The notes under the pieces were generated by a model, which worked only from the letters and a program-made list of their open reading frames with translations, had not been told where the DNA came from and did not search any database. Source: Rhaphigaster nebulosa (Eukaryota > Arthropoda > Insecta > Hemiptera > Pentatomidae). Taken from it: DNA of 64,000 nucleotides. Positions 48,290-60,437 of the stretch are shown here, piece after piece (position 1 is the first letter of the stretch; each line of letters opens with the position of its first letter). Location of the stretch: NCBI GenBank assembly GCA_948150685.1, contig OX411307.1, forward strand, positions 118,566,563 to 118,630,562. The letters are read 5' to 3'. Made by a program: the position numbers and the translations under genes.

Positions 48290-49150
48290 CAAAAATTTGT
48301 TCTATCCCATTCCTCAATCTCGATCTTTTTTCCTGCAATTCCACATCCCAACCCCTCAGTCATGACTAATATCCTTAATTCCCGTCACGTCAATGCACAA
48401 TCTGTTATTGCCCACTTCGATGAATTCCATTATTATTTCCTTGATAATTTTTATCATATAACAGCTAAATCTGAAACCTGGCTAAAACCTTTCATTCCTT
48501 CCTCCCAAGTTTCCCTTACCGATTATTCTTTCCTTCGTTATGATATACCTGATCGCACGGGAGGTGGTGTTGGAATATAAATTCATGACACTCACAATGC
48601 CAAAATCCTCCATCCATCCCCTTCCCTTGACGTTCCTCACTTAGATTATGTGTTTGTTGAAATTTCAACAATTTCCTCTCCTATGTTATAAGCTATTGTT
48701 TACTGACCTCCTCGTGTTCCATTCAAAAACCTATTTGAATCCTCTCTTGTCCACCTAGTCTCCATTTATTCCAATGTCATCATCGCTGTCGATTTTGACA
48801 CTAATATGGTTTCTGAATCCAGTGATAAATCCTTTCTTATTGACCTAGTGTTTTCGCTCAATCTTTACCTCTTTCCTTATTCTCCAACCCATCACACACA
48901 ATTTTCCGACATCTTACCAGGTTAGACCTCCACATCTCCGACTCTCCTATGAAAAACCTTTCCTCTTCCCAGCACACCGTTCCCTTTCTGTCTTACGATC
49001 TTATCCAGATTTCGTATGTCATACCGGTCAAATCCTTCACTCCTAAAATGGTATCGTGTCGTAGTCTGGATCTCCTTTCCTATTAATCCCTTCAACCTTA
49101 TCTGGACGCGGTCCATTGGGATATCATATACTCCTTTAACTCTATTGATC
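48290..49150 (+). pseudogene. LINE ORF2 endonuclease domain, broken
   Basis: Apurinic-type endonuclease. Motifs are SRHVNAQSVIAHFDEF, AKSETWLKPF, SLTDYSFLRYDIPDRTGGGV, a region with IIAVDFDTNM (usual GDFN), and LFPYSPTHH. Stops occur at 48580, near 48690 and 48925. It would nick target DNA for reverse transcription. Family is clear; this copy is dead. Confidence 0.75.
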
Positions 49151-51045
49151 CTATGGTTTCCATTTTCATCTCAAATCAATCCATACTAGAAATTCAAGCT
49201 CCCCTTAAAACCCGAATCTTATGCCGCCTCACTGCGCTTTGGCTAACCTCCGAAATAAAGGAAATGATTAAAAAAAAGGGAAGCAGCAAGACGCAAATTT
49301 CGTCGAACTCGTCTGCCAGCAGATTATGCGTCTTTCAAACAACTTCGGAATGGAACCCACTCCGCAGTCTGGCGTGCTAAATCCCTTCAAATCCATTCTG
49401 CCCTCACCAATCCTCCTGATTCTAAATCTAAATGGAAAATACTTCGAAAATTATCCGCATCAGAATCCAATAACCCCAGTTCTCTCCCAGTCACCCCAGA
49501 TGATCTCAATAACCAATTCATATCATTTGCTCCCAATTCTTCACCTGCTATTGATATTGAACATCATAGCTTCAACTCATATAGCTTCTTTTTCTCCCAC
49601 GTGTCGTACGATGAATTACTTAACACTATCCTAAAATCCTACACCAATGATTATGGATACATCTCTGTAAAACTAATAAAATCCTGTCTCCTAATCCTTA
49701 TACCTTTACTTTACCATATTTACAACGTTTCTCTACACAACTCTATATTCCATTCTTCCTTGTCCGACCATTAAATAAATAAATAATTCCAAATCCTTCC
49801 ACACCGCATGACTTCCATCCTATTTCTCTTCTCTCTAACCTTTAAAAACCTTTGGAACGCCTCGTACAAACTCAACTTTCAAACTTCCTAGAAGAACGCT
49901 CCCTCATTAACCCTCTCCAGTCTGGTTTTCGACTTAGCTATTCACCCCAATCCGCTCTCCTGAAAATAACCACCAGAGCGCCATTTAACTCCGACAAATA
50001 ACTCCCCTCATCCTTTTAAATTTATCTAAAGCATTCGACAATGTCGACCATAACATCCACCTTACCAAACTACAAAATCTCTCTCTATCCAACAGCGCAA
50101 TGCGATGGTTCCAATCGTTCCTCTCAAATCGGTCACAATACGTAGTCGCCCCAGATCAGCCTACCCTTTCCTACAGTGTCCCTTAGGGTTCGTCTTTGTC
50201 CCCTACTCTATTTTCTATTTATATTAATGACCTTTCTCTTCTTATTTATCACTCCCAATAGCATATTTATGCTGACGATTTCCAAATATACCTGTCCTTC
50301 CCGCCTTCCGACCTATTATCTGCCACAAAAAAAAAGCTCCAAGAGGACTTGAATCGAATAAGTCACTGGGCTGTAACGAACAAGCTGAAATTGAATGCAG
50401 AGAAGACAAAGGCAATAGTAATAAGCTCCAATCACCTCCTTAAAACTTTTCCTCATATCCTAACCCTTTTCCTAAACAAAAATCCTATAAAATACCACCC
50501 AATCATAAAAAATCTTGGAATCACTTTTGACCAAACTCTTTCCTGGAAAAACATGTCTCCGATATTTCTCGTCGTACCTTTTCCACATTAAAGCGGCTAA
50601 ATTACCTTTGTCACCTATTCCCATTTGAAACCCGAAAACTCCTAGTTACCTCCTTAATATTCCCCCACTTTGACTACTGATGTACGGTGTACGGGGGCGT
50701 CTCGGGGGACCTCGAGGCCAAAATAAAATGATTGTTAAATTGCTTTGTACGATTTATCTTTGGTATCCCGAGGGACGCCTCTGTCTCCCGATTTTATGAA
50801 GACTTGAAGTGTCTTTACCCCTCCTACCATCGTAAGTACTTCATAGCGTCCTTTCTCTACCAACCCATTCAATCCTGCCGTCCATCATACTTCTTCGACC
50901 TCCTTCAATTGAAATCCTCTGTTCATTACCGCCATTCGGTCCAACGATCCGCAGGTTTTGACAGCTCTTTTCTTATCCGATCCTCATCTTTATGGAATTT
51001 CATTCCTTCTTCCATCCGTTGCTCCAATACTCTTCCCACAATTTA
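49150..51045 (+). pseudogene. LINE ORF2 reverse transcriptase, broken
   Basis: The linker has WLTSEIKEMIKK. RT blocks: PHRMTSILFLFSLTFK (a shifted PISLL block), LILLNLSKAFDNVDHNIHL (first catalytic Asp), YSVP-stop-GSSLSPTLFSIYIND, HIYADDFQIYLSFP (intact YADD) and DLNRISHWAVTNKLKLNAEK. Then IKNLGITFDQTLSWKN, LNCFVRFIFGIPRDASVSRF and SSSLWNFIPSSIRCS at the C-terminus. Frame changes near 49400, 50000 and 50590. Inactive. Confidence 0.8.
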
Positions 51046-51440
51046 AATAGCGTCTATTCAGTCACTTCATGTCCATGCAGTCCCAAAATATTTGTAAATA
51101 TGGTACTCTTTATTTTTAACTAAAATTTGGACCCAATTATGTATTAATACATTATTTTTACTTCTGTTAATATTATAAATTCATTCTCTTTTACTGTATT
51201 TATTTTTAATGTATTAATATTGGAAGTTTGTTTTTGCTTAAAGGTTTAAAAGTTATGTCATTATGATTCATTATAATTTCATCTTTTTTTTTTTCTTATT
51301 TGTTTATTTATTTTATTATTTGATCATTATCTTATTCTATTTTGTTCTACTCTAAGACTCTAAAGCTCTACTGATTTTACCTGTAATATTATTCTAAAGG
51401 GATATGCCCCGGAATAAATAAAGAATTTATTATTATTTTG
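51046..51440 (+). other. 3' UTR and tail of the family A LINE
   Basis: T-rich UTR closing with AAGGGATATGCCCCGGAATA and an AATTTATTATTATTT tail. Compare CCCTAGTCCCAGAATAAAG at 25.5 kb and, on the minus strand, near 62.17 kb. Confidence 0.65.
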
Positions 51441-51563
51441 TAATCTTTTCCAATTATTTAAAACAATAAATTAATAGGATGTGTACTGTAAAACACCATT
51501 TGAATACTTACAAAAGTATCAGAACATAGGAAAAATATTCACTAACCGGACCATGGGTACGTT

Positions 51564-51830
51564 CAGTAGCGTATCTTGGAATCTTGGAGGCTGTGGCAGC
51601 CAAATTTTGAGGTAACCTAATATAAGCTTCTTAATCAAAATTAGAAGATGCGGCCGTGTGCTATACATAATTATACAATTATGTATATAAACAATGTTAT
51701 CTATTAATTGTATTACTACTTATAATATAATTTGATATTGTATTTATTGTTACAAAGGCCGTGGCCCGTGGCATTTTAGTTTTTGCCCCTACTGTTTATG
51801 TCCCTGGGTCAGGGGCGGATCCAGAGGTAG
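51564..51830. other. Two DNA-transposon ends side by side
   Basis: CAGTAGCG at 51564 and CCCCTACTG at 51786-51794 could be the ends of a short decayed element, each with a nearby GYTGTGGC or GCCGTGGC word. CAGGGGCGGATCCAG at 51810-51824 looks like a separate hAT-type terminus whose partner I did not find. No duplication was confirmed. Confidence 0.3.
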
Positions 51831-51839
51831 CTATTAGGG

Positions 51840-53300
51840 GGTAACTCTCGTCTTCTATTGTATTGCCGTATGATTGTCTTGTAGATTATGATTTTAATCT
51901 TCCAGGAGAGGTTCCTAAACTTCAAGACCTTCCTCAGAGCATATAAACACTTGTTGCCCGTTGTAATCCTTGCCTTGACTTCCATTGTCATATCCATTGT
52001 TTCTTGACATCCCTCCCAGGTATCTGAAGGACTCACAACCAGGGAATTCACGGTCTCCGATCTTTATTGGCCCAGGCCTAAGCATCCCGCTTCTCGTCGA
52101 CTGCATGTATTTTGTTATTGCTTCGTTTGCCACGAGGCGAAGTGTTTTTGCTGCACCCTCAAACTCCTGGCACAACCTTCGGCTAATGCTGACATTCTCC
52201 TGGCCGATATAAGAGCATCGTCGGCATATGCTAGATGCTGGGTCAGTCTATTATAGATCGTGCCATTTGGTCTCGTCTTTATAAGTCTGATTGCTATTTC
52301 CAAAATCAGGTTAAATAGCACCGGTGAGAGAGGATCACATTGCCTAATTCCCTTGTTTATTTTAATTCTTCTGAAAGCTTTGTCTGGATCTTAACTCTAC
52401 TCCTGGTATCCTTTAGCGTCATTCTTATAAGCCTTATTAATTTCATCGGTAGCCCCAGACACTTCAATCCTTTGTACATTTCATTTGTCTCCAAATTATC
52501 ATATGCTTGACGAAAATCAATAAATAAGTGATGGAGATCCACGTTAAATTCATAGGACTTCTCCAGCATTTGCCGTGCTGGGAACATGTGGTCCACTGTT
52601 GACCTCTCTGGCCTAAAACCACATTGGTACTCTCCCAGAATTCTTTCCACCCACTCATTCACTCTTCTACACAGGGTTATTGATAGAATTTTATACACAG
52701 TACTAAGGAGGGATACCGGACGATAGTTGCTACAGTCTTGCCTGCTACCTTTCTTATATATTGGATAGATAACTAATTCTGACACACGGGGCATGTTCTC
52801 TTCCATCCAGCAGTCCCATATAACCTGGTATACTTCTTCCCATAGGTCCTCTCCAGCATACTTTATTATTTCTGGAGATTTGTTATTCTTGAGATCAATT
52901 ATTATTTTCCTAATTTCTTCCCTATCACCTCTTCCCTATCCCAGAGGAGGCACCTCTTTATCTACTTCGTCATCAGACCTCTCAATCCTACTATGATATC
53001 CCACGTCGTTTCTCTCTGTTACATTAAGCTCCTCTGTGAAGAATCTGGCCCATCTTTGCAGCTTCAGGTCTATGTCCCCCACAAGGCATCCATTTTCGTC
53101 TTTTATAAACTCTAGCCTTTGGCTGTACCCAGTTTTAATTTCTTTTAACCCTTTGTAGAACTTTCTAGTTTCCTTTCCTTTGTGATTTTCCTCCAGTTCT
53201 TCTATTTTCCTATCTCCATTTCTCTCTTTTTTTTCCTACATTGGGACTTGGCCATCTTTCGGAACCTTTTGTATTCTTCCACAGCCACTTGACCACTGGA
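51840..53300 (-). pseudogene. RTE-like RT, minus strand, C-truncated
   Basis: On the minus strand: a linker with EEYKRFRKMAKSQCRKKK, then IRKIIIDLKNNKSP (RT start), VIYPIYKKGSRQDCSNYRPV, GEYQCGFRPERSTVDHMF, HHLFIDFRQAYDNL (first Asp), INKGIRQCDPLSPVLFN (usual QGDPLSP), LTQHLAYADDALISARRM (YADD intact) and ESFRYLGGMSR. Last comes ARITTGNKCLYALRKVL. It is cut off after KIIIYKTIIRQ at about 51850, next to a DNA-transposon-like end. Frameshifts near 52360 and 52150. It lies 400 bp past a plus-strand LINE, tail to tail. Inactive. Confidence 0.8.
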
Positions 53301-53544
53301 CCATATGAATAAGTTTTGATCAGGTTTTAAAAATAATAAAACGATAGAAGTTTAACACACTTATTTTATTTAAATTAATAAAAAATGTAATTAAAATTGA
53401 ATAAGTGAATAAAGATGGTATGTAATGAATTTTCGAAAATTGATTTTTTTCTAATGAATGAAAGCGTTAAGTGCTTATATAGGACTTGTTATATTAACAA
53501 CCCAAGATTGTTGATTAATTGCATGATTTCTGAGTGGATTGGGC

Positions 53545-53990
53545 AGATCATGTTTTAAAAAAAATAAGTGTGCGCATGCGTTAGCGAAAGTAGGAGATGG
53601 AATTTAATAAAATTCAGACACGACCATTTTTATGCCAATCGCAAACTTTCCTCCAGCTTTAGACCAAATCGGACGAGCTGTTTTCAAAATATATGTTCGT
53701 CCATGGAAAAAAATGGACTAGCGTGAGCGATAGCAGTAGATGGAATTTGTAATATTCAGATGGGACCATCTAGGTTGGAACAATCCTATATTAATATTCC
53801 ATAAATATGTCATCGAAATCGGATTAACGGTAGTAGGTGTCATTCCCGTCACATGGATTTAACAACAGACATATAGAAAGACACTGAACCAACCTTTTTC
53901 CTTGATGTATAAAACTATAAGCGGAAATTTCTGATTCTGAGGATATAAAACGTTTTCATTTCCTGCGTACAAAATAACATAAAAATACTT
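53545..53990 (-). repeat. Inverted block B, right copy
   Basis: Reverse-complement partner of 41015-41410, same order of shared words. Confidence 0.7.
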
Positions 53991-54051
53991 TATTTGCCAT
54001 TTCTTCAAAACTTTGAATTTGTAATATAATACCTTCATCCTTAATATCTTC

Positions 54052-54055
<4 letters not shown>

Positions 54056-54123
<68 letters not shown>
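54056..54123. repeat. (TA)n microsatellite
   Basis: About 68 bp of TA preceded by TGTG. Confidence 0.95.
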
Positions 54124-54126
<3 letters not shown>

Positions 54127-54614
54127 TTTAGAAAGGATTTTGTTCGTTCCTTTACATTATGATAATTTTAAATCAACTTATTTTTTAAATTCGTATGTCA
54201 GAATGTGTCAAAATAAACGATGGATACCATTTTATACCTAAAATATACCTTAAGCTAGAAGTAAGACGTGCTTTTTTATTCGAATTGGAGACGTTTTATT
54301 CCAAGATATTTGAGTTTCTTTTAAAACATATTTGTAGCAATGTGATTTGTTACAACGAATGTAGCCTTTTATAGTTACCAATGTGTGTTGTAAGATATTA
54401 TTTTTGAATTTTTTTTTATTATATAACATCTGTGCACTTTGAGATGGAAAATAAAGCTTTTTAATGCAACCACTAAAATTTTCCTGTGAAATTTGGAAAA
54501 TCAATGAATAAAATAGAAAAAAATGAATGAAAAAATATTTTTAAAAGCCTAGAATGATATGAGAAAATAATAAAAAAGTCGTAAAGAAAATCAATGAAAT
54601 GTCGGCAGTTTTGG

Positions 54615-54667
54615 AATAGGATCATGGGTATGGTATACCCTTATTATACTATACCCATGATCCTATT
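54615..54667. repeat. 21 bp-stem palindrome
   Basis: AATAGGATCATGGGTATGG and its reverse complement (one mismatch) flank a short TACCCTTATTA-type centre. It forms a strong cruciform or hairpin. Confidence 0.7.
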
Positions 54668-55147
54668 AGGCGAGTAAATAAACCGATTCGGCCGAAGGGT
54701 AAAAAGTTTATAATAATTCGTGTCATGCAAAGCAAGTTAACAAGCTAGTCATGTCTGGCATTTGACTTGTTTCAGATGGTTAACAAGCGTGCAACGATAT
54801 CCCCAACTTTCCGCCGCGTCCTTTCTCAGGATCAACGTCCTGTCAACGCCACTTGTGTCAACTTCCTCCTCTGACAGAACAATTAACCTGCTATTTATTT
54901 TTTTCTTTTAAATCAAGATTTTTGTTATTTATTCTATTTCTTAGGCATAATTTTATTTTGTATTTCGTACAGTGAACCTTTTTAAAAAATACTATGTTAT
55001 TTATTTTATGTATTATTATGTATTTTTTTTTTTGTTTTTTTTTGGGCGTTTACACGTTAATGTTGCAAGAGATCAAACTAAAACTAGCTTTAAACTTTGA
55101 AGATATCAAAGGCCTATTATGTGATGATGGCAGGCATCGAGGCTTTA

Positions 55148-55181
55148 TACAATATATTTGTATGTATACAAATATATTGTA
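55148..55181. repeat. 15 bp-stem perfect palindrome
   Basis: TACAATATATTTGTA, a 4 bp loop TGTA, then TACAAATATATTGTA. A part copy of the arm follows at about 55195. Confidence 0.7.
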
Positions 55182-55534
55182 ATATAAATTATTTATACAA
55201 TATAAATTTTGTATATCTCCTCACTACCTTCACCTTTTCCCTTAGAAATTTCCGCCAGCCTTGCTGTCACCTCTCCAAAAATACACGTTTTTATCAACTC
55301 GTAAATAACTAAATTTTCGAGTAGAGCGAATTAGAATAATAAAAAAGAAGAACTTTTTAAAAAGTTGTATTTACTCAAAATCAGTAATTTCACGCTGATT
55401 AAAATGTTTGTGTGGTAAACTAGCTTCCATGGATAGAAAAAATTACAGACACGTATGCAATATTTTATTATATAGAGATTTATACAAAAATTAATGTGAG
55501 ACACTTTTTACTTTCACTTACCTACGTATAATAA

Positions 55535-56185
55535 AGGAAATTATTGCGATCGTGAAAAATTTCGAATCCAAGTTTTCAACGGGAATACACGTTTTAAGGT
55601 CCCCGAGTCCAAATAACCAAATCTCGTAAAATGGTTTGTGTGTATGTGTCTGTGTATATGGTAAGTCTAGCTCAAAAATTTAAAGTTATACTAAACTAAA
55701 ATTGCGTATTTTTGGTAGGTATAAGCCTGGGATGTAACTGCAACTTATTCGCCAAAAACGACTTAACAGGTGCATGCTTACCTATATCGTGGATTTTACA
55801 AATGTTTACTATTTTCTCGAAAATGTTTTTAACAATTTGGATCAAACTCGTTATATAAATCTGAAATTAAATGCTCTTTAATGTTATCTAGGCCTTATCT
55901 GCATTGATATAGTCTGACAGGGCTTAAATGCTTCCTTCAAAATGCCTTCCTCTAAAGTACCTTCAATTTTGTTAATTTGAAATAATTAACCGTCTCTCAT
56001 TATTAGTAGTAATAAAAAATGGATAAATATAAACTATTAAGGAATTTGCTAATTAACTAAAGGAGAAAAAGAAGAAATATTTTACCACGTTGAAAACAAA
56101 TTTCCGGAAATAAGAGTTGTAATGTAGATAAATAAGAGTTGTAATGTAGATACATAATATACCGTTGGAAAGCTAAAGAGTTTTG
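55535..56185 (-). repeat. Inverted block A, right copy
   Basis: Reverse-complement partner of 38945-39485. It contains a small extra tandem copy of AATAAGAGTTGTAATGTAGA near 56110-56150. Confidence 0.7.
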
Positions 56186-56189
56186 AAAA

Positions 56190-57845
56190 ACATTTATCTG
56201 ATTGAAAAATTACTCGTAATCGAAAAAGAAAAATTGATCTGAAGATTGATATAAATATAATGTTAACAAATCCTATGTAAAGACAAATATATAATAATAT
56301 AAATAGTGATTGTACTGCGGTGTATATCAGATGAATTACATGTTTTTATATGAATGTTTTGAGAATGCACAAAGTAGTGGGAGACGTTATAACGTTTCCT
56401 TATAGGATCTTATAAGATAAATACAATTTTTAGAAGTTTGAAGGTTTTATTATTGAAAATCCTGCGGAAGAATATAATATATGAAATATGACTAAAATAC
56501 TTCAAGATAAAATAAAATACAATTTTTTTTTTATAGCCTGAGTATAATTCCTATATTTTTACATAATGATTCATGGCTAGTAAAATATTGTTTTATAAAT
56601 AATAATAATTATATTATTTCATATCCTTCTTCACAGTTTAACATTATACTCATTTATTGCACTGTTTCTTTCATCTATTTCCTTTTGATATATCGATATT
56701 TTTCTACAGATTATCGGTAGATATCGATATATGGTTTCGCTAAATCGCAAAATATCAAATATCGATTATATTTAAATAGTTACTATATTCAAAAACAGTA
56801 AATTAAAAAAAATGAATAAAATTATTATTATTTAATGACGATGAGTAACCTGCAACCTCTAAAAACGAACATTTCCACTTGTGCTTGTGCTTTTGTACTT
56901 TATTATGAAATAAGGCCCCACTCGCTGAAAAAGAAATCGAGATATTAATGAAAGCACTCCACTGCTATTGACAATATCCTGACTTCAATACATCCCACTG
57001 CATTCCAGGGAATCAGTGCAGGGCATGGTCAACTGGAGCCCTTGTAATTTGACAATAAACGATATGTTCCAGAAACTTTGATATGGAGTGCTACGTGTTC
57101 TCCCTCTGTTTGAACTTCATAGATAAAGTAAATAAGAGATAAAATAAGATGCTCTTACTGATTTTCCATTTGCTAGAGATGAAAATAATTCCGACGATCT
57201 TTCCCAAGATAAGGTTCGTATTTCAGATTTTTTTTTTCAACAAAGCTAGCTCTGAGTGAAGGAATTTTTCAAGGTTATTAGTCCTCATTTACACATTCTC
57301 ATTCATTTAAAAATTCTCATTACTTTTTTCATTTTATATCACCGTAATCTAATTTATATCACGCAAAGAAAATTAAAGATAAGGTAAACCATTGTCGAAC
57401 TAACTAATCGGAGCGGAACGTTCCAGCTGCCCCAGGATCTGGATATGACATCATCATGCATTAATGGGGAACCTGTTAAACCTATAGCTTATTGGGTTGT
57501 TTAAATGGAATATCCGTATTCACCCTAACGGTCAGAGAAAGAGAAGCAATGCTTTATTTACAGCAATGCTGCCCAAATATTACACAGCATACCTATGTTT
57601 TCCAAGACAAACAATAAATAACTTTTTTTTCCCTTTTATTCTAGCTCCAAACACATTATTATCATCACCACATTGCCATATTATACCTATTCTTTTTTTA
57701 ATTTTCCTTTTGTTTGCTGTTAGCATTCCATCACTTCCTAATCTATCCCTTATTTCTCTTTTCCAGTGACCCTCAACTATTACATAACTTAAAATAACGC
57801 TTTTTTTTATAAAAAAAAAATAATTAAACAACTTAATGAAATCAA
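56190..57845. other. AT-rich DNA with one MITE end
   Basis: 56876-56919 carries TTTTGTACTTTATTATGAAA and TAAGGCCCC, matching the right end of the MITE at 3943-4096 without a visible partner. A 90-codon plus frame at 57497 is not recognised. Confidence 0.4.
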
Positions 57846-57849
57846 AAAC

Positions 57850-58480
57850 ATTTTATTCAAAATAGTTTTTTTCAATATACTTTTCCCATGGAGTTATTAG
57901 TTTTTTTTTTTTTTATTCCAAAGAAATCTGAAAAATTCAGAGTTTTGATAAGACATAAAACCTTTTATTGACTCGTTAATTATTTTGAAAATTTTTCCCA
58001 CGGATGAAGTTGTCCAAATTCCTAAAAAAAAAGAGAAAATGTGTTGGAAATGAGCGTGGAGAATAAGGTGGTTGCGGAAGAACTTCGTTTAATGTTTCTT
58101 TAATATGCTAAGAGTTTGTATCGAAACTTGAGGTCTGACGTTGTCCTGTAGAAGTATTAGTCCAGGTTGTTTTGGATGAAGTTTTTGGTGTATTTGCCCA
58201 AATTGCCAAATGTTGAGGTGTTAGTTTCACATCTAACTAAAAATGAATAGTGAGTGATTCCAGCCATATGCTCATATACTACCATAAGGCCACCTTTAGT
58301 TGGTTGGGTGTAAATTAAATTATATATGGGCCCTGGCTTTTCGTCAACATTTAAATACTGGCCTGACCGACGCCGATTGTCCTTCTCAATCCATTTCTCA
58401 GCGCAAGTTAAAATTACATTTAGTACGGAAATAAGGCCTCTCCTTGGTCAAATTTGAAGGTATACTAAAACGTGAGTGAT
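57850..58480 (-). pseudogene. Mariner-type transposase pseudogene
   Basis: Minus strand from about 58440: LTCAEKWIEKDNRRRSGQYL (usual DEKWI), NVDEKPGPIYNL, GITHYSFL, then LILLQDNVRPQVSIQTL (58115-58160, the DNARPH catalytic block), LPQPPYSPRSFPTHFLFF and NLDNFIRGKNFQ. The third catalytic Asp expected in PPYSPD is Arg here, and the first-block Asp is Ala in CAEKW. Frameshifts and stops also occur. The terminal inverted repeats and the N-terminal helix-turn-helix were not found. A dead DD34D-type element. Confidence 0.8.
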
Positions 58481-58489
58481 GCTTTGGAG

Positions 58490-60395
58490 GAGGGAAGATG
58501 AATATCAACGAAAAATAGAGTATTTAAGTCCTCAATGGATTTTAAAAATAGTAAAAATGGCCATTTCCGGCGAAACTACCCAATATTCTTGTAGGAATTG
58601 ATATTATGAAAGTTTCCAAACAGTTTCAGCTTGATTTAAATATATCGGCTTTTTGCAAATAGGCTCTCGGGTAATCACAACCTTTCTTTTAAGAAAGTTC
58701 AAAGTTAATACAACCGAAACATATTTGATAGTCCCGTCGTTATAAAACTAATCACAATATATAGGCATAATGAGTCTCTTTCGCTTCCATTCTATGTTCC
58801 AATTTCTCCTTCATTCCTGTAACAGAAGGAATGGGTCATTCGTGTAATTTGGCAAAGGGTGACTCAGCGATCTGATTGCTAAATGGGCAATAACTCGCCC
58901 ATTGTGGATTCGCTATCATCAGCTTTGATTAATGATAGCGGAGAGCAGGTAACTGCCCTTAAACCAGCACTAACCGGTATCAACCAGTTATCAGACCGAT
59001 ATTGCATCTCTTACCGCCCTTTTGCAATGGTAATGTTTTTATCGGACGGGCCTCTTGAAAGTGTATACTATTTAGAATCTAATCTTTTTTTTTTTTTTAC
59101 GTCGGTTAGTGCTCATTATTAGATAGCGCCAATCACCATATCGCAAAAATGCGTCCTCATTTACCGTGATTCATGTAATTACACTTCCTTTCTATTAATG
59201 CAAACAATTTTTTAATTATGAAGTATAATTAAATCTCTCGTATGAGAGATAAACTATGTTTTATTGACAATCTATCAAACGAATGGGCACTTGGTATTAG
59301 TATGCAACCACACTAATGAAAAAAAATTAAAAATAAAAAACATTAAAAAATTATTACAATTAATACTTAACACATATTAAAAAAATATTTATATATCAAA
59401 ATAAGTTATAGTGAAATTAAGAAAAAAAAAATTGAAATTGAGTTCAAATAAAATAAATCATCTTAAACACATTCATACTTCCTCCACACGTCGAGGGTAA
59501 CAAAGGACTTCAGGAGATCAGTTGGAGACTGAGTAAGGGTGCTGAAGCCGCTTACACTCATGACTTGACTGGAGAAGCTGGCCATTACCAAAACTCTGGT
59601 AAACATATTCACAATAGGTATCGGGGCCACTGCCGTATCCACTTTTGAGGAGGATTACAGGAATGAGTGGAGTTAGATAGGGATTGTGCTAAAGGATTAG
59701 GATGTTAGTACGTTTCTGATGAAAATTGAAGAATTCCGATGGAAAAAGGTCTAAAACATATAGAATATTATATGCAGGTTATTGTTTGTTAAATAATATG
59801 AAGCATTGACTATTATTCCAAGAACATTGGACTGAAAGGATTGAATACGGTAAGTGTTCGATAAACCACAGGTCCCGTGGGTCTAGATAGGTTTCAGAAT
59901 GGTCTAGTAAATTAGTATTTTTTTTTATCAATGAAAGCTAAGATGTTCTACTTAGTTGAATGTATAATTGGCCATATTGTCGGCTAAGCTCTTGTCTTAT
60001 AAGTCTAGTATGTCGTCTGTCTAGTAGGAAGCCAACATACCGGATTAAAAAGAAGCGGAATGTTGTTAAAACCAAGTATAATATTAAGCATTTACAAATT
60101 TGTTGACCATAAGTTCGAAGCCCACAAGGATTCCTGATAATTTTCTCAAGTAATTAACAAAATAAAAAATACAATTGATCTCATTCAGAAATAAATTTAA
60201 GTGGTTATTGAATAATCTGTTCCTATCAGTTCTTTTTACCATGGCATAAATCGAAATGCACCATGAAATTATTTTTATTAACAATAAATATTTTTATAAA
60301 GTTGGTGGAAGTATAGCTGTCCGTAGAGCTAATTGTAGGAGAAATTTGTTGGAGGTAAGAACAGTAAAGAAAAGCACAAATATAAAATACTTATT
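58490..60395. other. No host gene recognised
   Basis: 58800-59060 is somewhat GC-rich with a 79-codon plus frame of unknown nature. Otherwise AT-rich. Confidence 0.4.
59465..59590 (+). repeat. Dispersed ~130 bp repeat, copy 2
   Basis: Aligns with 18640-18785 in the same orientation; see that entry for shared words. Confidence 0.4.
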
Positions 60396-60404
60396 TTAAG
60401 TATC

Positions 60405-60437
60405 GACATTTCGGCCTTAGCTTTAGGCCTTCATCAG
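60405..60437 (-). ncRNA. Hammerhead-like motif, copy M
   Basis: On the minus strand: CTGATGA, an 18 nt segment starting with an extra A and forming a GGCCT/AGGCC stem II, then GAAAT and GTC. The C after GAAA is replaced by T, and stem I pairing is weak. It lies 107 bp from copy P in the opposite orientation, and its 3' flank resembles that of copies P and Q. Confidence 0.45.

Larger units (their letters stand above)
46890..51440 (+). mobile_element. Near full-length LINE of family A
   Basis: Plus-strand unit with ORF1 (PHD-type finger plus FP25K-like C-terminus), a T-rich gap containing (TA)n, ORF2 (endonuclease then RT) and a 3' UTR ending GGATATGCCCCGGAATAAA and a TTATTA-type tail. The RT C-terminus and UTR end match the elements at 24.6 kb and 62.15-64 kb. 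It is the most complete copy here but carries many stops. YADD with DLNRISHWAVTNKLKLN fits the CR1/L2 group; clade not certain. Confidence 0.8.
54130..55530. other. No gene recognised; two palindromes
   Basis: Apart from the palindromes at 54615-54667 and 55148-55181, and a GC-richer patch at 54780-54890, I see nothing. It occupies the same relative place as 39.49-41.0 kb but is not visibly homologous to it. Confidence 0.4.

Noticed and set aside
47852..48580. 242-codon plus-strand open frame as one gene
   Set aside because: Its first half is translated (TA)n and poly-T. Only the end, from about 48290, is real protein-like sequence, the start of a LINE endonuclease.
59465..59665. Possible terminal exon on the minus strand, with a TACTAAC-like branch site, a pyrimidine tract and AG before a ~57-codon frame
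   Set aside because: Most of it aligns with a dispersed repeat at 18640-18785, so it is better explained as repeat sequence; base composition of the repeat explains its gene-like look.
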